Assembly: GCF_022965805.1 (NCBI RefSeq)
Contig: NW_027331355.1
Coordinates: 124,001-188,000, forward strand
Source of the DNA: Primulina eburnea
Taxonomy: Eukaryota > Streptophyta > Magnoliopsida > Lamiales > Gesneriaceae
Direction: 5' to 3'
Length of the DNA stretch: 64,000 nt
Numbering within the stretch: position 1 is the stretch's first letter; each line of letters begins with the position of its first letter. Shown in pieces: positions 58,233 through 64,000 of the stretch. The position numbers and the translations under genes are program-made. The notes below the pieces were generated by a model, which saw only the letters and a program-made list of their open reading frames with translations, made no database searches and had not been told where the DNA came from.

Positions 58233-61131
58233 TGTAACGCCCCAAAAATTTAAAGTTCACGCGAACCATATGCATGCAATTATTAAATTCTTTTGTATTT
58301 TTAATTAAATGTTTTAATTGCATGAATTATTTATGTGGTGCATTTTGACATGTTTAAAATATATTTTCTGCATGGTTGCATGAAACTGTATTTTTTTTAA
58401 AAGGATATTCAAGTGACGATCGAGGAACGGAGTCCTAAGGCTGAGAAATGTAAAATGTTTTATTAAATAATTAATTTTAATTATTTAATATAAGGATGAT
58501 GGTTTTCTCATATTTTTGAAAACAAGGAATTTTGAGGTGATTTTATGCACCGAGACTAATTTTTATTGGTGTTGGATTTTCAACTAAAATTCGATCTTTT
58601 AAGTCGTCCGGCTATTTAATTCACTAAATTTTTTTTATGAAAACTTTTTTTACTTTAATTAAGTCTAGCTTGCACTAGTGGGCTTAGTTAAATTTATTTT
58701 GGCCTTAAGCCTTTTTAAGCAATTAATTAGCATATTAAAGGGAGATTTAAACCCTAAGCTAGAAAGAAAATCACTCCACTCACGCCTCACACACTCACGC
58801 CGCAATTAGAATTTTCAGAAAATAGAATAAGCTCTTCCCTCGGCTGGTAGCTCTCGGCCGTGAGGAGATTAGTTTTTCTCTTCAAAGTTTGTGAGTTACA
58901 AGCCTCGGTTCTCTCCGTTCTTCGTCGCCGTCGGTATTTCGTGCATTTACGACGCAAAGGCACGCCTATATCTTCCTTTGCTCATCCATTACATCATAAT
59001 ATCGATTCAAATTCTGTGTGTACAAAGATCTTGAAGTTTTATTTGCAGAAATTCGTTTTTCTCATGAACATGCTATGAACTAACGATTTTTGTGTACCAA
59101 ATCATGTCTTGATTGTGTTTAGGGACTGCCATGATGCCATATGATGTCTAGGTAAAGGTTTCAAGGAAAACAAACCACCCACCATCGGCAGAAATTGGAA
59201 AGGGATTAAGGAAACAGAAGCTGAACGCTACTGTCATGGCGTTCATGCTCGGTTGCACGATTTTAGGGTGAGGCCTGGACTTGGCTGGGGCCAGGACACG
59301 GCCAGGGGCGGTTCATGGTCTAGGGAGAGTCCTAGCCAAGCTAGGACTCAGAACCGAAGGGCAGGGAGGAGTCCTTGCATGCAAGGACTCCCACCCGAGA
59401 AGTTGCACCACGCTGTGCAGTCTTCGTGCGATTAGTTCGGGGCTAGGGCTCGGTCCTGGGCTCGTGGGCTGGGCTAGGAAGGTTCACTAGGGTCCCAAGT
59501 AAGGGTTCATGGGTTGGGTTCGAGCGGTAAAGCACCGGCTGGGCTCGCACGACCATGAACATGGAGTTCATGCAAAGTGTGTTCTCGGCCAGCATGTACA
59601 GTGACTTGAGGGCCTCGTTTTTCGGCTTTGGGTGAGAGTTTTTAATGGTTTGAGGGTCCAGGAGGTTAGTTTAGGATGTTGGGCAAGTTCTGGTTCGTTA
59701 TGGTCCGAGGGTAACTCGGTAAAATTAAGAGATGGCTCGGGGTCGAAGTTTAGGTGTCAAATTGAGTTTTATAATGAAGAAAAGTTGGAAAACGGCTCAC
59801 GGGGGTCGGGTCGTGATCCATAAGGGCTAAAATAATATAAAAAGACTAAATTTTGAATTTAGGAATTTTATATTAAAGTTTGGTATTTTTCGGGATTAAA
59901 ACACCGTTAAAATAATCAAGAAAAGATAATTGAAATTGTCTATTATTTAAGCTAATTAAAATTACGAAAAAATTCATGTAAGCTTAAATATTTATTTGGG
60001 ACATATTAGAGTCAAGAAATCAAGAAAAAAAGTCAGAAACGTAAAATGTCATGATTAGGGGTAAAACGGTCTTTTTACACCTAAAATTAGTAAAGGTCAT
60101 GGCAGTGCCCTAAATGCTGTTTTTATGATATTATGTTCATTGTTAAATGCTTATGAAATGTTCATGATTTATTTATGATTTATTTTAAATGTCCATGTAA
60201 TTTTATAATTAAAATTGACATTTAAAATACATGGTGCATGCTTGGTTTCAAATAAAAATATATTCATGCATAATTTTATAAGGTGATGAAAACATGAAAA
60301 TATTGATGAAAGTGAAGTAATTGTGACTATGAGGAATTCAGGATTTGAGGTTATGATCAAGATTAGGCCAAGGCTCAGTTGACGATCTTGTGTCGCTGAT
60401 GTCCCCGCCGCCCAGTACTGTGGTTTCAAGTAGATGGTACCATCGTCATGTCATGTCATGTCATGTCACGTCAGGAAAGTCACAATTAACGATCTGAATT
60501 CAATCAAGGAAAAGATAAAGTTATGATCATGAAAAGAATCACGTCATGCTATTATGTGCTATTATGTCATGTTATCATGTCATGTTATGATCAAGGAAAA
60601 GGTAAAGGCAAGGTTCATGTCATGCATATCACGAAAAGATTATTTTACGTAAAAGTATTTTCACTGTTGCATGGGATTTTATATCTATTACTCGTTACAA
60701 AGATTTGGTGTGTTGAGTTTTTAGACTCACTAGGTGTGATGGATGCAGGTGAGGGTGGGGGAGGACTTGACGCATGAGACGACTGGACTGAAGGTGCACA
60801 CAACCCGAGGACCAGCGCTTCTACTATTTTCCGCACTCATGATTATGGATTATGATTTTACGTTAAAAGATTTCTAAAATCATTTATTTATGCTTTAGAG
60901 TGGTTTTGGAGAGGGGGTATGTTTCATGATTATTGCTTTTTAGGTTTGGTAACTCATGCGATGATTTTATCCTTCATGTCTATTCACTTGATTTTAAAAT
61001 GCTAGCTAGCGAACGTTCTAGATCATGGGCAAAATATTTTATTAAAATATTTTCATGGGCGGTCCGAATTTTTTTAAAAAAAAAAAAAAAATTCCTAGTA
61101 CATTTTAAACACAAGAACACGGGACGTTTCA
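58233..61131 (+). repeat. LARD 3' LTR
   Basis: Near-identical to 54060-56936. The differences noted include an added CATGTCATGT-type unit near 60447, an added GCTATTATGT unit near 60550 and a few substitutions. Confidence 0.88.
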
Positions 61132-62035
61132 CAATGTGGTATTGGGAGATCGACTCAAGCATGATATACTTGAGTTTCCATAAATCACATACTTACTGCT
61201 ATTATATGCATTGATTTAATTTGATATGCTTGTTCTATTGATTTATAGGAAGCATATATTAGACGAGTATTAGACGAGTGATCTTGTGACAGAAGTGCCT
61301 GATAGTGGTGGGATCTCCACGGGCACATTGCACAATGTCACAAGATAGTGTATTGGCGATAGTGCCAAAGTCTGTTACCGGATGATTGGCTATCGACGTG
61401 GATAGAATTGTAGTTCTATTACTGGTGATCGATATCATATCGATGTGGATAGAATCGGAGTTTCTTCTATTACTGGTGATCGATATGGAATGCCAACGTC
61501 TGGAAACCGGGATCCCTAAACTAAGAATGAGTCTAGTCTTAGACGTGGAGTCACGAGTATGATTTATAGTTTGATATTGATATATGTTTTTGATTGCGAT
61601 ACATGTTATGAATATATGCTTCATGCTTTTATTTTTGTTATATAAAATGCATGTTTCGTTGGTTTATACTGGGAATATAATTCTCACCGGAGTTATCTGG
61701 CTGTTGTCTTGTTTTTATGTGTGCATGACAACAGGTGGGACATGTTCAGGGTCCAGGAGATGAAGAGAGATCGTGATTAGAGTGGAGACTACGGACTTTG
61801 ATTAGAAATAGGGTTTGGACACTTGATGTTTAGTTGTTGAACCTTAGTCTGAATAAATGTATGTTGTACAGGACTCGTGCTTTAATTTATACTGATATGT
61901 ATAATAGCTGAATGCCATTACGTTTCGCATGTAATAGTGTATGTTAAAAAAAAATTAGACTCTGTTTATTATAATTGATTAATTAGTCCCAAAGATGATT
62001 AAGAATCGAATTAGCGTCCGGGTCCCCACATTCGG

Positions 62036-63820
62036 TTAGCTGTTAACAACAGAAATCGGTTATGTGACGAAATCGAAAATATACTGATACGGAAACAGAA
62101 TAATAGTTGCTGATTATTTTAAAATAATTTTAAAATATAAAAAATGGATTTTTATTTTATAAATCTCCCTCCTACTATTTTGACATTTTCACCACCCTCT
62201 GATGAAAAAGGGAAATCGTATTTCCTTAGTGGGCACGTAGAGTCCAATTAGCCAATTATAATCCCAAATAATATTAGCAAATTATAATTTCTAAAAGGTA
62301 GAATCCAATTGCATCCATATGCAACCTCCGCGTGTTTTGCCTCACGTTTAATAAGGACCCAATAATATGACGCCATTTATTTTCGCGTGTCAAACCAACC
62401 CATCAATGTTGAATTGTAGTAGACGGTCGTCATGAGTTCCCCCAATAATATGATCCGAAGTCATGGGAGTTCCACTCAATTCACATCATATGTCCGGTGG
62501 AAGTCACAGCTTTCCGGCGTCCAGGCCTCCACAATAATATGAGCCAGACACTGTCTGCGGGTAGCGATCAACATGCAACCATGGTTGATGGAAGACAATG
62601 AAAAATTAAACTCTTTTAATTTTTACTTTTACTGTTTGATATAAATTTTGAATCATATTCAAAATGAGGGATTTCAATTTTAAAATTGTCTCTTCATTTT
62701 AATTTTAAAAACGCGTGCCATGTTTGTATGTTTGCCGGATTCATGCAACTATATAATAATATACATACATGCATACTAATGTATATCGCACTTATCATAA
62801 TATGATATTCAATAATAAATAAGGATGATCGATTGCCAACACTATTAGATCAATGTGAGCCAAATATGGATCCAGGTCCAAAACCTAGGTAAATGCAGGG
62901 ATGCAAATGCAACTATTACAAAAGCTTCCAATATTTTACTTGTCTTCATCTCGTTCATCGGGCCCACCATCTTCCAGTCTTCATCTCCCACTATTTCAAA
63001 TAATTACATTAAAATAACCATGGCGCATAAGGGATACATCTCATGGGGTGAGAACGGGCCATAAACCAGGCCCCCTATAATAATATCAAATATTAACAAA
63101 ACGAATAAAACAGTAAAATATCCTACGATACACCTAACACATTGGTCAAGGCTCTCGATCATCCTTCATGCATTTAATATCAAATATTAACATCAATTTA
63201 ATTAAACAATTTAATTAATTGATAAATCATATATCTAATAATTTTATCACTAACCACCACAAATTATTAAAGATTTAATAAATTAAATAAACCCTTTTAT
63301 TTAATTTTCAATTAAATCAATAATAATTTACTTTACAAGAAAATTATTAATTTTCAAAAAAATAATTTTCAAAAATAAAAATTGAACCAATTTTCAAAAA
63401 TATCAATTTTGCCTAAAAATTTGAAAAATCAGAAAATTGCACCCTAGGTCCAAACAATTCAAGCCCATCATCCATCACGCTTCCCGATACGTTCCCCGGC
63501 AGCCGCCCGCGCCGCTCGCCCGCTGCCGGAACGTTTTGGGCATGGCAGGCCCGCTGTGCGTGCCCTGCGCGCACAGCCGCGTGCTGGCGTCCTGACGCTG
63601 GGGGCGCGCGTTGTGCGTTGGCGTCTGACCCACGCGTGCAGCGCCCAATCGTGCGCGCAGGGCCGCTCACGGACTGCCCAGAACAGTTCCGTGCAGATTC
63701 GAATATATTTTTTTTTTATTTCTGGAAAAATAATTTTAATGGTGCTACAATTTTCTGAAAAATTTTCTTGTGTGGTTAGAAACAAATTATTCAATATCAA
63801 AACTATACGATTTAAAAAAA
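62036..63820 (-). other. Copia E leader and degenerate gag start
   Basis: About 1.8 kb without a convincing ORF. The left end should encode the gag N-terminus but is degenerate. CAATAATATGA-type words recur (62361, 62443, 62532). A G+C-rich block lies at 63475-63695 close to the primer site; its ORFs (63413-63670 and 63468-63866) have biased composition and no recognisable domain. Confidence 0.5.
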
Positions 63821-63837
63821 CCTTGGCTTTCATACCA
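63821..63837 (-). promoter_or_regulatory. Primer-binding site of copia E
   Basis: The minus strand reads TGGTATGAAAGCCAAGG next to the LTR terminus at 63839. It is a variant of the Met-tRNA type. Confidence 0.65.
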
Positions 63838-63838
63838 C

Positions 63839-64000
63839 TGTTGGATCTCGGTTTTCTCGCGCCCAAAACACAGCGGAAGTTTTAAAATTTTTATTTATTT
63901 TGACAATCAAAATATGTTTTGCTTTGGACGCTCGTATGATTTTAATAAAAACATTCATAGGATGTCAGAATTATACCTTCAGTGAATTAACTCACTTGGC
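63839..64000 (-). repeat. Copia E 5' LTR, first 162 bases
   Basis: TGTTGGATCTCGGTTTTCTC and the following bases match 47479-47640 (shared GACAATCAAAATAT and AAAACATTCATAGGATGTCA). The LTR continues past the window. Confidence 0.8.

Larger units (their letters stand above)
54055..61136 (+). mobile_element. Complete, young LARD (non-autonomous gypsy-type element)
   Basis: 5' LTR 54060-56936 (2877 bp), internal domain 56937-58232, 3' LTR 58233-61131 (2899 bp), target duplication CAATG on both sides (54055-54059 and 61132-61136). The primer site is TGGTATCAGAGC (56939-56950) and the polypurine tract ends GGGGGGAAGAT (58232). The LTRs look almost identical; the length difference comes mainly from two extra repeat units and poly-A. 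The internal 1.3 kb has no coding capacity, so it depends on proteins from another element. Confidence 0.9.
52876..62035 (+). mobile_element. Solo gypsy LTR (family F) split by a LARD
   Basis: It begins TGTAATGCCCG at 52881 and ends GGTCCCCACA at 62030, flanked by TTCGG (52876-52880 and 62031-62035). Without the nested LARD it is about 2.07 kb, and its last part is homologous to 1-817. It holds repeated GCACCCGCGG words at 53018-53180. No internal domain remains. Confidence 0.85.
47479..64000 (-). mobile_element. Ty1/copia element E, extends beyond the window
   Basis: Minus strand: 5' LTR from 63839 rightward (cut by the window), primer site 63821-63837, leader about 62100-63820, gag (split at the TTCGG site by a solo gypsy LTR with a nested LARD), integrase, RT, RNase H, polypurine tract and 3' LTR 47479-49463. 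The domain order integrase-RT-RNase H proves the copia superfamily. The element's own 16.5 kb here includes about 9.2 kb of foreign insertions. Confidence 0.85.

Noticed and set aside
52881..62030. A 9-kb gypsy element with its own two LTRs
   Set aside because: The outer sequence forms one continuous LTR when the LARD (54060-61136) is removed. No second LTR and no gypsy internal domain are present, so it is a solo LTR.
63413..63866. Minus-strand ORFs rich in Arg, Ala and Gly
   Set aside because: Both overlap the G+C-rich leader island in different frames. Composition alone explains the open frames.

Overview
The window is AT-rich plant nuclear DNA, most likely from a eudicot. Nearly all of it is nested LTR retrotransposons: Ty3/gypsy of the chromovirus type with chromodomain-like integrase tails, Ty1/copia including Sirevirus-like elements, a 5S-rRNA-bearing Cassandra-type TRIM, and large non-coding LARD-like elements. 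One host gene can be recognised. I saw no bacterial-type genes, CRISPR arrays or tRNA genes. The order (possibly Lamiales or another asterid) cannot be fixed from sequence alone.

Layout. 1-817 is the 3' end of a gypsy LTR that cut into a minus-strand gypsy element (A, 818-3703). A Sirevirus-like copia element (minus, 3704-5833 plus a stub at 11575) interrupts A's LTR. That copia element was in turn hit at 5834-11569 by a composite: two 397-bp Cassandra LTRs enclosing the internal domain and one LTR of a LARD, with 5-bp target duplications ATTAA. A full-length but degenerate plus-strand gypsy element (B, 11610-21155, target duplication ATTTA) follows, then remnants of a plus-strand copia element (about 21311-21860).

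22171-43777 is the host gene. It is a four-exon, 165-codon gene of the plant MEE59 (maternal effect embryo arrest 59) type, and its second intron has grown to 20,811 bp. That intron holds a minus-strand Sirevirus-like copia element with an env-like third ORF (D, 22651-42867). D is split by a minus-strand gypsy element (C, 28379-39796, target duplication AGTAT), whose 3' LTR is itself split by a solo Sirevirus LTR (29332-30722).

44490-64000 is a second nest. A solo copia LTR (44650-46708, target duplication AGCCC) lies in an older inverted copy of the same family. Next comes minus-strand copia element E (47479 to beyond the right edge). Its gag is broken by a solo gypsy LTR (52881-62030, target duplication TTCGG), which is broken by a very young, complete LARD (54060-61131, target duplication CAATG).

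The elements interact through shared parts. Almost all carry the initiator-methionine tRNA primer site. The LARD LTRs share blocks with gypsy C, which points to a gypsy C-like autonomous partner. A palindrome, TGAGTCTTTAGACTCA, recurs in every chromovirus-type and LARD LTR of the window. The most unusual object is the Cassandra-LARD chimera, whose two joints both fall on the shared primer-binding site.
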